DNA from: an uncultured Dorea sp.
GTDB lineage: Bacteria > Bacillota > Clostridia > Lachnospirales > Lachnospiraceae
Length of the DNA: 64,000 nucleotides
Direction: 5' to 3'
NCBI GenBank assembly: GCA_910580235.1
Contig: CAJTVU010000009.1
Span: forward strand, 1-64,000
Shown here: in pieces, positions 8,706-17,151 of the stretch
Numbering within the stretch: the first letter of the stretch is position 1
Layout: each line of letters opens with the position of its first letter
Notes under the pieces: model-generated
Told to the model about the DNA's origin: nothing
Database searches by the model: none
The model's input: the letters and a program-made list of their open reading frames with translations, nothing else
Translations under genes and position numbers: made by a program

Positions 8706-9623
8706 ATGATACCATCCTTCTTGTTAAAAAAAATACGCCGAGACAAATGGAAAGAAAATGAAGAGCATTTCAAGCAAAAGAATTTAATCTATGACGTGGA
8801 TGAAAAAAAGGATCTGAATTATATGGACGATGGAAGCGATCTCCATAATCTGGACTTATACGGGCCAAAAGGCAGCACGGAAACGCTGCCAGTGGTAGTC
8901 CTGATCCATGGCGGCGGCTATATTTCCTGTGATAAGTTTATTGATGAAGCCCAGGGGAAATATTTTGCGACGCAGGGCTTCCGGGTCGTAAATATCAACT
9001 ATTCCCTGCAGCCGGAAAAGGATTTTATCGGAGTCATGCAGGAGATATTCTGCGCGCTACGCTGGGTAGAGAAGAATGCACAAAAATATCTTCTGGATGA
9101 CACTCAGATCTTCGTGTATGGCGAGAGCGCGGGCGGGCACTACGCTATGCTGGCAGGGGCGATCCAGAACAACCGCGAGCTTGGCGCCTATTACGGGATC
9201 AGCCCTCTAGAAAAAGGGATCCGCGGCGTTGCGGTAAGCTGCCCCATGTATGAGATACACAGCATCCGCGAAAAAAAGGATTTTGCCAGCCGGTTCTTAC
9301 GAAGCATCCTGCTACCGGGCGGCAAAAGGAAAGATGAAGCCTATGTGGAGCATGTCTCTATTCCGACGGTCGCCTGCAAAGGCGGGTTCCCGGAGATCTT
9401 CCTGCTGACTACTCCGACAGACAGCCTGCTATACCGGGAGGTCCGCCAACTCCATGAGATTCTGGAAGCGGAAAAAATCTCTCACCGATACAAGGAATAC
9501 ACCTCAGAAGAACGGCAGCTGGGCCATGTCTTTCATGCTACGGATCCAGAATTCCCTGAATCGAAGGCGGCAAGCAAAGATATCTTGAATTTCTTCCGTG
9601 AAAAGGGACACCCGATTCCGTAA
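8706..9623 (+). CDS. Alpha/beta hydrolase, acetyl-esterase (HSL) type
   Basis: A 305-residue cytoplasmic esterase, starting at the ATG behind AAAGGGGAAG rather than the longer frame that overlaps the transporter. The oxyanion motif VLIHGGGY, nucleophile elbow GESAGGHYA, a late aspartate (TPTDSLLY) and histidine (LGHVFH) form the expected catalytic set. With no signal peptide it probably deacylates a sugar or glycoside imported by the adjacent symporter. The final residues GHPIP and the stop are encoded by a 22-bp repeat unit that is directly repeated downstream. Confidence 0.85.
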   Translation: MIPSFLLKKIRRDKWKENEEHFKQKNLIYDVDEKKDLNYMDDGSDLHNLDLYGPKGSTETLPVVVLIHGGGYISCDKFIDEAQGKYFATQGFRVVNINYSLQPEKDFIGVMQEIFCALRWVEKNAQKYLLDDTQIFVYGESAGGHYAMLAGAIQNNRELGAYYGISPLEKGIRGVAVSCPMYEIHSIREKKDFASRFLRSILLPGGKRKDEAYVEHVSIPTVACKGGFPEIFLLTTPTDSLLYREVRQLHEILEAEKISHRYKEYTSEERQLGHVFHATDPEFPESKAASKDILNFFREKGHPIP

Positions 9624-9688
9624 TAGGGGACACCCGATTCCGTAATAGGGGACGTACGCTTTTGCACAAAGTGTACGTCCCCTTTTTT
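9605..9688. repeat. Tandem 22-bp repeat plus GGGGACGTACG palindrome/terminator
   Basis: Two exact 22-bp units (GGGACACCCGATTCCGTAAT plus AG) run from 9605 to 9648. They lead into an imperfect palindrome, AGGGGACGTACGCTTTTGC ... GTGTACGTCCCCT (9647-9683), and a T6 tract that should terminate the esterase transcript. The first unit encodes the esterase C-terminus and stop. A relative of this palindrome follows aroA at 56223. Confidence 0.8.
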
Positions 9689-9694
9689 ACTTTT

Positions 9695-9985
9695 TTACTT
9701 CTTATTAATTCTCGCAAATACCATATCGTACCCATCGTTCCCATAATTAAGGGAACGGTTTACGCGGCTTATGGTTGCTGTGGATGCGCCTGTCTTCTCT
9801 GCAATCTCCAGATAGGTCTTCTGTTCCCTTAACATCTTGGCCACTTCGAACCTCTGCGATAAGGACAAGAGCTCGTTAATCGTACAGATATCCTCGAAAA
9901 ATGTATAGCATTCTTCCTTATTCTTCAAGCTCAGCACCGCATCAAACAGATAATCTACTGCGTCTGTCCGGATTGTCTTACTCAT
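9695..9985 (-). CDS. yerC: YerC/YecD family TrpR-like DNA-binding protein
   Basis: A 96-residue protein of the TrpR superfamily (YerC/YecD type). The core helix-turn-helix reads LSLSQRFEVAKMLREQKTYLEIAEKTGASTATISRVNRSL, the classic YerC pattern. The family is widespread in Firmicutes and its regulon is poorly known; no tryptophan genes adjoin it here. Divergent neighbours and a tight terminator downstream suggest a single-gene transcript. Confidence 0.9.
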   Translation of the reverse strand: MSKTIRTDAVDYLFDAVLSLKNKEECYTFFEDICTINELLSLSQRFEVAKMLREQKTYLEIAEKTGASTATISRVNRSLNYGNDGYDMVFARINKK

Positions 9986-10093
9986 AGCATGATACTCCTT
10001 TGTACCAACGATTTTTACTTTTACATTTTAACACAGTGAATTTATAAAGTCCACTCCTTTTTATGCCACAGCTTCCCCCACAGTTTACGCCCT

Positions 10094-10840
10094 TTATTGG
10101 GGCTGACGCGCTTTGTCCGGTAAAGTGTGATATTTAAGTAATGATTTTAGCTTCTCCAGAGATGTGTTGGCAATCAGCTCTTCGGGGAAATCCGTCTCTT
10201 TCAATATTTCTTCTGTATAGGTATAGTCACCGATATCAGCGTCTACATGGGAATCTGTCCCCAGAACGATCATCACATTATTTTCCTTACATAATTCCAT
10301 AAGCTTCTTAATATTCTTTCTTGCCCCTACACGAAATGCAGTAGGCCGCAGAGAAGAATTGTTCACCTCCAGAAGCGTCCCCGTCCTCTTGGCGGCCAGG
10401 ACCAGCTCTTCTAAATCCACCGGGACCCTGTCGTCATCGGGATGGCCGATGATGTCCACATAAGGGTTCTCCATAGCGTTCACATACGCCCTGGTAATCT
10501 TCTCTTTCTCTTTTTCACCTTCGTAGCAGGAGTCATGGAGGCTTGCAATGCGAATATCCATTTCTTTCAACGTCGCCTCTTTCATATCGATCTCTCCGCT
10601 CTCATTCCGAATATTCAGCTCCACCCCGAGCAAAAGCTCTATGCCGTATTTCTTCCTCGGGATTACCCTCAGGTTCTGGAAGTAATAGGCGTGAGGGCCG
10701 CCCGGCATGGCAGGGGCATGGTCTGTGATCGCGAGCCCCTTAAACCCTCTCTCTGCCGCCTCCTTTGCCATCTCCCATATAGTATTGTAGGCATGGCCGC
10801 TGGCCAGCGTATGGGTATGCGTATCTATTTCTATCTTCAT
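10094..10840 (-). CDS. PHP-domain phosphatase, YcdX-like
   Basis: A 248-residue PHP-fold metal-dependent phosphoesterase. The motifs are in the expected order: DTHTHTLASGHA (first metal ligands, residues 6-18), AITDHAPAMPG, ELLLGVELNI, DIRIASLHDSCY, DIIGHPDDDR and VLGTDSHVDADIG. The length and the lack of a polymerase domain place it with the YcdX phosphatase group. The natural substrate is unknown. Confidence 0.88.
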   Translation of the reverse strand: MKIEIDTHTHTLASGHAYNTIWEMAKEAAERGFKGLAITDHAPAMPGGPHAYYFQNLRVIPRKKYGIELLLGVELNIRNESGEIDMKEATLKEMDIRIASLHDSCYEGEKEKEKITRAYVNAMENPYVDIIGHPDDDRVPVDLEELVLAAKRTGTLLEVNNSSLRPTAFRVGARKNIKKLMELCKENNVMIVLGTDSHVDADIGDYTYTEEILKETDFPEELIANTSLEKLKSLLKYHTLPDKARQPQ

Positions 10841-10900
10841 TCTATCTGCCTTCTTTCTGATTGATTTTCGTTTTTATGATTTATTTTCACAGGAAATATT

Positions 10901-10912
10901 ATACAGTATACT
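10901..10912. promoter_or_regulatory. Perfect 12-bp palindrome in intergenic region
   Basis: ACAGTATACTGT lies between the divergent PHP gene and the small ORF at 11019, in AT-rich sequence where both promoters should be. It could be an operator; no regulator is assigned. Confidence 0.3.
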
Positions 10913-11018
10913 GTTTTTGTTTTCCACAAAAACTAAAAAGAAGTTTATCCTTTGTACACCGAGGGTAAGTAAGAAAAAAATTTCACATTTTATATTTCCA
11001 GGAAAGGACAGATTATTT

Positions 11019-11240
11019 ATGGATAAAGACAAAAACAGAAAAAAAATCCCGAAGACTAATAATGAGATCATCGACTCTTATGACTATCTCTCCAACGCCG
11101 CGTCTATGCAGGACATGACCGGGCTTATCCCTTCAGCGCCCACGTCGCCGGAGGAGCTTGAATCTTATGGAGAAGTGTATGGCTTTCTCCCCCCTACGAT
11201 CCTCTCAGACGATGACAAGAACGGTTCACATGACCGATAG
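11019..11240 (+). CDS. Small acidic protein of unknown function
   Basis: A 73-residue product beginning MDKDKNRKKIPKTNNEII, preceded by AGGAAAGGA at a normal distance. A basic N-terminus is followed by an acidic body, DSYDYLSNAASMQDMTGLIP. There is no membrane segment or signal peptide. It lies 38 bases before the next gene on the same strand and is probably co-transcribed with it. I do not recognise the family. The longer in-frame start at 10917 has no ribosome site and covers promoter sequence. Confidence 0.6.
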   Translation: MDKDKNRKKIPKTNNEIIDSYDYLSNAASMQDMTGLIPSAPTSPEELESYGEVYGFLPPTILSDDDKNGSHDR

Positions 11241-11278
11241 CCGCTGCATATATTAATCAAAAACCGGAGTTTTCGATT

Positions 11279-11752
11279 ATGCCAGCAACTTTAACCCCTG
11301 TTACCGGAATCATACAGAATGTATCTCGCTTCGGCGATAACTGCTGTGAGCAGCAGGTGACTATTCGGAACGGCAGCAACGTCACTAACTTTATCGTCAG
11401 TGCAGACACTTATGTCCCCGGACAGACACGGCTCCGCCCGGGCATGCCTGTGACCGCATTCTACGACGCGTCTCTTCCTGTACCGCTGATCTTCCCGCCC
11501 AGATATCAGGCCGTCGTCATCTCCCGCAGAAATCCAGGCGAAACCATCTTCGCCGGATTCTTCGACGAGAACCTGACTGCCGAAGACGATGCTTTAAGGC
11601 TCAATCTCTCACGTTCCACAGAAATCATCACATCGAATGGGCAGGTATTTAACTGCCGTCCCGAGAACCAGATGCTGATCGTATACTACTCAGAGACGAC
11701 AAGAAGCATACCGCCTCAGACAACACCGCGCCGGATCATCGTGATGTGCTGA
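11279..11752 (+). CDS. Unrecognised 157-residue beta-rich protein
   Basis: The start is behind CCGGAG. The sequence is rich in beta-forming and proline residues, with PVTGIIQNVSRFGDNCCEQQ near the N-terminus, RNPGETIFAGFFDENLTAED in the middle and TTRSIPPQTTPRRIIVMC at the C-terminus. No signal peptide or membrane segment is visible. The composition resembles small OB/beta-barrel proteins, but that is only an impression. It pairs with the preceding acidic ORF. A degraded half of the GGGGAC repeat begins right at its stop. Confidence 0.6.
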   Translation: MPATLTPVTGIIQNVSRFGDNCCEQQVTIRNGSNVTNFIVSADTYVPGQTRLRPGMPVTAFYDASLPVPLIFPPRYQAVVISRRNPGETIFAGFFDENLTAEDDALRLNLSRSTEIITSNGQVFNCRPENQMLIVYYSETTRSIPPQTTPRRIIVMC

Positions 11753-11771
11753 TTGGGGACAGGGCAAATCT

Positions 11772-11813
11772 AATTTGGGACGGGGTAAAATTAATTTTAC
11801 CCCGTCCCAAATT
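11772..11813. repeat. Perfect 42-bp palindrome, GGGACGGGGTAAAATT family
   Basis: AATTTGGGACGGGG-TAAAATT and its exact reverse complement form a 42-bp uninterrupted palindrome. A degenerate half copy (TTGGGGACAGGGCAAAT) precedes it at 11754. It sits between convergent genes, can terminate both, and overlaps the end of the ATPase gene, supplying its stop codon. Confidence 0.85.
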
Positions 11814-12660
11814 CTCTTTCATGTCTCTTAAAGAACTCATAATATTCCCGCACATTCGCGAGCTCATACCATTTCTTTACATCCACTGTCTCTTCGTCCA
11901 GGTCATAAATCTTGGCGCCTTTCATGGAGAGCAGGAACGGCGAATGGGTAGCGATGATGAACTGGCATCCGAAAAACCGGGCCGAATCTTCCAAGAAGCG
12001 CAGCAGTTCCTGCTGTTTCCCCGGCGACAGGCTGTTCTCTGGCTCGTCCAGCAGATACAGCCCATTCTCCTCTATCTTCTCTGCAAAATAAAGGAACGCG
12101 CTCTCGCCGTTGGAATGTTCCCGCACATTATCCATCAGGTTCTTTCGAACGTACTTCGACTGTGTGCTTCTCTTCGCCAGATTCCTTTTCTTTAACTGCT
12201 CATAATCCGCAAGGGAGCGCATCTTGAAATCCGCATATTTCGTCTCCATGTAATCCTGGAACAACTCTTCCCGCCTCTGGTTAATTCCGTCATTAATGCT
12301 TCTTAAATCCAGCATAAAGTCAAACACATCGTCGCTCGTAATGATCCTGCTTTTTTCCGGCTTCACGCCTGCCATACGAAAGCTGCACAACGCCGTATAA
12401 TCCGCGAAAAACTCCGATCGGTTATAAAGCGTGTCCCTCTCAAGCCCCAGCTTCTCTGCAATTACATTCAGAGCCGTCGTCTTCCCGGATCCGTTCCCGC
12501 CATAGAGGATCGTCACCGGCTCAAAATCCAGCATCCGAAGCCAATGTTTTGACAAGATCTGGAACGGGTAGTACGTATCGTAGCACGTTCTTCTCTGCCT
12601 GAATACAAAATCATATTCTGCTTCCCTGTCTGGAAACTCAAAATGTGTCAGATAGATCAT
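11797..12660 (-). CDS. AAA-family ATPase (RecF/OLD-like, no TOPRIM)
   Basis: A 287-residue SMC/ABC-type ATPase. It has Walker A GGNGSGKTT (residues 54-62), the signature-like NSLSPGKQQELLRFL, Walker B LYLLDEPENS and the switch histidine region FIIATHSPFLLS. No nuclease or coiled-coil domain is present. Its ATG overlaps the stop of the upstream flavoprotein gene (ATGA-type coupling). The last residues FGTG and the stop are encoded within the palindromic repeat. The role is unknown; orphan ATPases of this type are often annotated as phage resistance or repair proteins. Confidence 0.8.
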   Translation of the reverse strand: MIYLTHFEFPDREAEYDFVFRQRRTCYDTYYPFQILSKHWLRMLDFEPVTILYGGNGSGKTTALNVIAEKLGLERDTLYNRSEFFADYTALCSFRMAGVKPEKSRIITSDDVFDFMLDLRSINDGINQRREELFQDYMETKYADFKMRSLADYEQLKKRNLAKRSTQSKYVRKNLMDNVREHSNGESAFLYFAEKIEENGLYLLDEPENSLSPGKQQELLRFLEDSARFFGCQFIIATHSPFLLSMKGAKIYDLDEETVDVKKWYELANVREYYEFFKRHEREFGTG

Positions 12661-13313
12661 GGCGTCTCCCAGACCTTTTTATCAAGCGGCATATTACATC
12701 CCCACGATGCGGCCGCTTTCTGAAACATCTTTTTCGCAAAGGTTTTGAATACGAACTGCATCATCAGACGCATCGGCAGCGAAAGATATTCCGGGCCCGT
12801 AAACCTTTTCGCTTCCTCACGGAAGAACCCGTCCCCTTCCGCAAACAGCTCGCCCATCGCCTGATATGGTCTTGTGGCCTGCTCCTGTTTCTCTCCGTCC
12901 AGCATCCTAATCCCGAAATTATCCCCTTTGACCAAACAGCCGCCATAACAAACACCCAGATATCCCGGCAGCTTCGCCAGAAATTCTTCGCCACAGCGAA
13001 GCTGGCATCCCTCCATGAAACCACTCTGCAAAAGAAACGAAAGTCTTGTATGTTCATCCTTTTTCGGCAGAGCTTCCAGAAATTCCAGAAGAAGCCCAGG
13101 CACACATTCCACATATAACGGAAGGGCAATCAGGATCTCCCCGTTCTTTATATAAGCTTCCCGAATCATCTCCCATGATCTGCGATTAGAAATTGCATAT
13201 GTTTCAAAAGAAGCTCCTTTTTCTGACAGCCCTTTTACAAAGGAAGCAATGATCTTCTCGGTATTGCTGTATTTCTGCACTCGCGGGCTCCCATTGATGA
13301 TCACAACATGCAT
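12657..13313 (-). CDS. NAD(P)H-dependent flavodoxin-fold oxidoreductase
   Basis: A 218-residue protein. The N-terminal MHVVIINGSPRVQKYSNTEKI is the flavodoxin-type phosphate loop for FMN. ILIALPLYVECVPGLLLEFLEAL is the second conserved strand and helix of NADPH-dependent FMN reductases. It overlaps the upstream flavoprotein by 13 bases and the downstream ATPase by 4, so the three are one translationally coupled unit. The substrate is unknown. Confidence 0.8.
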   Translation of the reverse strand: MHVVIINGSPRVQKYSNTEKIIASFVKGLSEKGASFETYAISNRRSWEMIREAYIKNGEILIALPLYVECVPGLLLEFLEALPKKDEHTRLSFLLQSGFMEGCQLRCGEEFLAKLPGYLGVCYGGCLVKGDNFGIRMLDGEKQEQATRPYQAMGELFAEGDGFFREEAKRFTGPEYLSLPMRLMMQFVFKTFAKKMFQKAAASWGCNMPLDKKVWETP

Positions 13314-13813
13314 GAAACCGCCTCCTTTCTGTGTCCTGCTGGAAAAACTCCCAGAGAACGGCGCCCGAGATTAAGCGCTGTGCGCTGGCACCACCGCTCC
13401 AGATAAGCCTGATCGCCGTCACCGGTATAGATGATCCCAATATCCGGCTGATGGTCATAGCGCATTATATGACGCATCTGCCCATCCTTGATTTTCAGAT
13501 ACATAGTGACAAGGGGCATTACCCTGTCTACAATGTTTTTTGTCTGATAAGAAACAAACCCAAAGTGCGTATCCGAGATCAGCCAGACTTGATCGGCTTT
13601 ACTCATCTTTTTCAATATCGGCTCATAATCGTCCTTGATGGCACATATCCCTGGCGTTTTCAACCAGCAATAGTTACAGCCGACGCAGTGAGAAATGTGC
13701 ATCCCAGTGGTGTCGACCAGCTCCAATCCATCCGGATTCCTGCCCCGGTGAAGCAGTTCCTCCTCAATTTGCCTTCCTATATGTTTTTCCGTTGTATCAA
13801 TCAGCAATACCAT
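13301..13813 (-). CDS. Flavodoxin-family protein with cysteine cluster
   Basis: A 170-residue protein. It has a flavodoxin-like fold signature and an internal HCVGCNYCWLKTPGICAIKDD segment, the cysteine motif seen in iron-sulfur flavoprotein/NADPH-FMN reductase relatives. The start MVLLIDTTEKHIGRQIEEEL lacks the usual GSPR loop, so the N-terminus is divergent. It is first gene of the three-gene operon. Redox function is likely; the partner and substrate are unknown. Confidence 0.72.
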   Translation of the reverse strand: MVLLIDTTEKHIGRQIEEELLHRGRNPDGLELVDTTGMHISHCVGCNYCWLKTPGICAIKDDYEPILKKMSKADQVWLISDTHFGFVSYQTKNIVDRVMPLVTMYLKIKDGQMRHIMRYDHQPDIGIIYTGDGDQAYLERWCQRTALNLGRRSLGVFPAGHRKEAVSCML

Positions 13814-13890
13814 TTTATATTTCCCTCCGTGCCTTTCGTAAGCTACGATCTATGCACTTGATTATATAATAATTACCTGCTATACGCAAG

Positions 13891-13955
13891 CAATTGGGGA
13901 CGGGGTAAAATTAATTTTACTCCGTCCCCAATTGATTTTACCCCGTCCCCAATTG
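13891..13955. repeat. GGGGACGGGG palindrome with extra half copy
   Basis: CAATTGGGGACGGGGTAAAA and its near-exact inverse form a 44-bp palindrome (13891-13934, one mismatch, C to T in an arm). A further half copy ending GTCCCCAATTG runs to 13955. The half copy encodes the last residues and stop of the HAD gene. Confidence 0.85.
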
Positions 13956-14816
13956 TCCGCGCAGGAATCCAAGGAAGCTCTCTACCCCTCCTCCTACGAC
14001 TTTCGCCCAGTCCGGGCGCGACGTGCTTTTTATATCCGATACGTCGAAGAAGTCTCCTTCCTCTGTGATCTTCGTATGCATAAAGCTGTCGCTTCCGAAG
14101 ATCCCATCTTCTATCCCGACGTATTCGTCGCCCCAATATGCACACTCGCCCGGCTTTATGCCGCCTTCTTCCTGCATCCTTCCAAAAATGGCGTCTACAT
14201 TATCGCTCTTGCTGGAGATCCCTACTTCCAGATATTTTGCATCGCATGTGGGGACGACAGCGACCTGGTACTTTTTCCCTACGGCGCCCGCCAGCTCCAT
14301 AAGCTGCTTTAATCCTCCACTTATGCCATGCTCCGCCATATCTTTTTTCAGCATATCCAGCTCGCTTTCCTGCAGGAACAGGTTATCCCCTCTCCCGTTT
14401 GCCACCATCAGGTCGATCTTGCAGTAATTGGGCCTGCTGAACACGATATCTGTGTCAAATCCATATCTTTCTTTTAATTCTACATGAATGTCAAAGCAGA
14501 TCCTGTGTATATTTAACAACGTCTTTTTGTCCGGTATCATGTCCTGGAAGCACCAGGGCTTCCCATTTTTGAACGCATAATTATAAGCCCCCCGCCCCAG
14601 CCCAAGATATAGGTTCTCAAGCTGTCTTGCTGTAAAATATTTTTCTATTTCCCCGCCTGCTATATTCTCGATTGTAGTCCCGCTGATGACCGCCAGCTTT
14701 ACTCCTTCATCCAACAGCGGGGCCATCGCTTTTACAGCCTCTTCTACAGGCGCTTTCCTGGACATTACCGCCGTTCCGTCCCAGTCAAAGAAAACTGCCT
14801 TATATTTTTTCAACAT
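13938..14816 (-). CDS. HAD-superfamily (type IIB-like) sugar phosphatase
   Basis: A 292-residue haloacid-dehalogenase phosphatase. Motif I is FFDWDGTAV near residue 10, motif II LAVISGTT, motif III SKSDNVDAI and motif IV YWGDEYVGIEDG. It has a large C2-type cap between motifs II and III. The start at 14816 follows a GGGGGGAC ribosome site and overlaps the GH65 gene by 17 bases. In GH65 operons this position is usually taken by beta-phosphoglucomutase; here it is a different HAD subtype. The C-terminus QLGTG plus stop comes from the palindromic repeat. Confidence 0.8.
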   Translation of the reverse strand: MLKKYKAVFFDWDGTAVMSRKAPVEEAVKAMAPLLDEGVKLAVISGTTIENIAGGEIEKYFTARQLENLYLGLGRGAYNYAFKNGKPWCFQDMIPDKKTLLNIHRICFDIHVELKERYGFDTDIVFSRPNYCKIDLMVANGRGDNLFLQESELDMLKKDMAEHGISGGLKQLMELAGAVGKKYQVAVVPTCDAKYLEVGISSKSDNVDAIFGRMQEEGGIKPGECAYWGDEYVGIEDGIFGSDSFMHTKITEEGDFFDVSDIKSTSRPDWAKVVGGGVESFLGFLRGQLGTG

Positions 14817-17151
14817 GCGTCCCCCCTCTTCCTTCAAGAGCAATCTCTTTCTCTCCAATGTAAAATGTTATCTTCTCTCCCTCTTCCAGCACAAACTCTG
14901 CCTCGCCTCTGGACACGGTTGCTTTTAAAAGCGCTCCCTGGTATCGGATCTTAAACGTGTAGCTCTCCCAATCTGCCGGAAGGGACGGACAGAACCGCAG
15001 CCTGGAATGCTGGCAGCGCACCCCTGCGAAGCCGTTTACAATGGCCTGCCATGTGCCCGCCATATTCGCTGCATGGATCCCGGCGTAAAAATTATTGTGG
15101 TAATCGTCCAGATCCATCCTCGCAGACTGTGAGAAATATGTGTAAGCTTCATCATAATACCCAATGTCGCACGCCACAATGCCAAAAATGCACGTAGACA
15201 AAGAAGAATGGTGCAGCGTTACTTCCTGATAAAAATCATAATTCCGCTTCAGCTCTTCCTGCGTGAAGAGATGGCTGTGCAGATACATCCCTAAGATAGC
15301 GTCAGCCTGCTTGGACATGCGATGCCTCATTATGAACAGCGGGTGATAGTTCTCGTACAGCCAGGCTCTTTTTTCTTCCGGTATTCTCGACTCATCCCAC
15401 GGCTTACGCATCATGAACCCGTCGTCAAGGGGGTATACTTGCCTGGACTCGTCATAGGGGAAATACATATTGTCGATAATCTTCTGCCAGAGCCGCATTT
15501 CGTCCTCAGAGAAATCCAGCTCCCTTTTCAGCCTGTCCAGACACTCGGGATCATGGCTGGCAAGATATCCTACTGCCCCTTTCGCGTCTCGAAGGTTCTC
15601 CCTGGCCATCAGATTTGTATAAAAATTGTTGTCCACAAGCACATTGTACTCATCCGGCCCGGTCACGCTGCAGATGCAGTATCTTCCTCCCTTACAGTCT
15701 GCAAAGCTGCCCACATCGGCCCAGACTCTGGCCGTCTCTATAAGGATCTCCGCTCCCTTTTCCTTCAAATACCCAACGTCGCCTGTCACCTGTAAATATA
15801 ACGACAGTGCATATGCTATATCCGCATTAATATGATACTGCGCCGTCCCCAGTGGGTAATACGTGGACGCTTCCTCCCCATTAATCGTGCGCCACGGGAA
15901 CAAAGCCCCTTTCTCATGCCCTAGTATGCGCGCTCTCTGCCTTGCCTGTTCAAGCGTAGCATACCGGTAGTCCAACAGCTTCTTCGCAGTATCTGGCTCT
16001 GTATACACGAACACCGGAAGCACATACATCTCTGTGTCCCAGAAATAGTGGCCTTCATAGCCTTCCCCGGACAGTCCCTTCGCTCCCATCCCGGTCTTCC
16101 CGTCTCTTCCCGCAGACTGCAAGATGTGGAATAAGTTAAAACGGATCCCCTGCTGCAGCGCCTCGCTGTCCTTTCCTCTGATCTGGATATCCGCCGTTTC
16201 CCAGAACCGCCCCAGATATTCTTTCTGGCTTTTTTCAAGCTGTGCATAGCCCTTTCTCTCTGCCAGGTTTAAAGTCTCCTCTGTAAAAATATCCAGCTGT
16301 TCCGGCCCCATATCCAAATCTGTCGCATAACAGATTATTTTCTCTAATGTGACGGCCTCTCCCTGCCTTCCATCCACTGTGAGGCTCATCTGTGCGTCCA
16401 GCTCATCGGCCTCCTGGCTGATTCTTACAGCGCCGTCCCCACCGGTCGTTTTATGGCTGCACCCACAGGCTAAGATCAGCCCGCTGCCCTTTGCGATCCC
16501 CCTGTAGTACAGACGGTTCTTTTCTGCGACGATCCGAAGCGGCTCAAGCCTCCTGCCAAACGGCCCATAGTCAACGATGGGGTTCGTCTTCCTCGTATGG
16601 TTCTCCACATCGGCCTGAAGCCTTGATGTAAATGTTATCTCCCCGGAAAAATTAAGAGGCGTCACCTCATAGCAGATGGCCATAATATTCTTCATCTCAA
16701 AAGATACAAGCCTTTTTATAACAATCTGAACCTTTTTCCCAGAAGGGGAAGTCCAGATCAGCTTCCGCTCCAGGACGCCGTCCTTTAAATAAAGCTTTCT
16801 GGAATAGCCTTCCGTCTCCCCTTCCTCCATAGTAAAGAGCTCCCCTGCGACATAGACTCTTGTCTCCTTCATATTCGGAAGGTTCAATAATGACTGGCTG
16901 TGTAACGGAGAGCCGAAATTGGCCTCTCCATACCGGATCTCTTCGCTTTCATAGAACCCATTTACAAAATTCCCTTCCAGCCCTGTGTCAATATCAAACG
17001 GATACGCTTCCTCGTAAGTCCCTCGCGTCCCTATATATCCGTTAGAAAGCGCGAACGTCGTCTCATTCCTGTAATTATCTTCTTTGTTAAAAGAAAGCTC
17101 TGTAATAGCCCAAGGTTCCACCGGATAAATCGGCGGTTTATTTATATTCAA
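14800..17151 (-). CDS. GH65 glycoside phosphorylase (kojibiose/maltose phosphorylase-like)
   Basis: A cytoplasmic phosphorylase that would cleave an alpha-glucosidic disaccharide with inorganic phosphate to give beta-glucose 1-phosphate. The N-terminal beta-sandwich reads NETTFALSNGYIGTRGTYEE. The (alpha/alpha)6 barrel holds GEGYEGHYFWDTEMYVLPVF and the general-acid glutamate in SVTGPDEYNVLVDNNFYTN. Length is typical. I prefer the TTG at 17151, because GGAGG lies eight bases before it; the alternative ATG at 17166 would place that ribosome site inside the coding region. Specificity among trehalose, maltose, kojibiose or nigerose cannot be told. Confidence 0.88.
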   Translation of the reverse strand: MNINKPPIYPVEPWAITELSFNKEDNYRNETTFALSNGYIGTRGTYEEAYPFDIDTGLEGNFVNGFYESEEIRYGEANFGSPLHSQSLLNLPNMKETRVYVAGELFTMEEGETEGYSRKLYLKDGVLERKLIWTSPSGKKVQIVIKRLVSFEMKNIMAICYEVTPLNFSGEITFTSRLQADVENHTRKTNPIVDYGPFGRRLEPLRIVAEKNRLYYRGIAKGSGLILACGCSHKTTGGDGAVRISQEADELDAQMSLTVDGRQGEAVTLEKIICYATDLDMGPEQLDIFTEETLNLAERKGYAQLEKSQKEYLGRFWETADIQIRGKDSEALQQGIRFNLFHILQSAGRDGKTGMGAKGLSGEGYEGHYFWDTEMYVLPVFVYTEPDTAKKLLDYRYATLEQARQRARILGHEKGALFPWRTINGEEASTYYPLGTAQYHINADIAYALSLYLQVTGDVGYLKEKGAEILIETARVWADVGSFADCKGGRYCICSVTGPDEYNVLVDNNFYTNLMARENLRDAKGAVGYLASHDPECLDRLKRELDFSEDEMRLWQKIIDNMYFPYDESRQVYPLDDGFMMRKPWDESRIPEEKRAWLYENYHPLFIMRHRMSKQADAILGMYLHSHLFTQEELKRNYDFYQEVTLHHSSLSTCIFGIVACDIGYYDEAYTYFSQSARMDLDDYHNNFYAGIHAANMAGTWQAIVNGFAGVRCQHSRLRFCPSLPADWESYTFKIRYQGALLKATVSRGEAEFVLEEGEKITFYIGEKEIALEGRGGTHVEKI

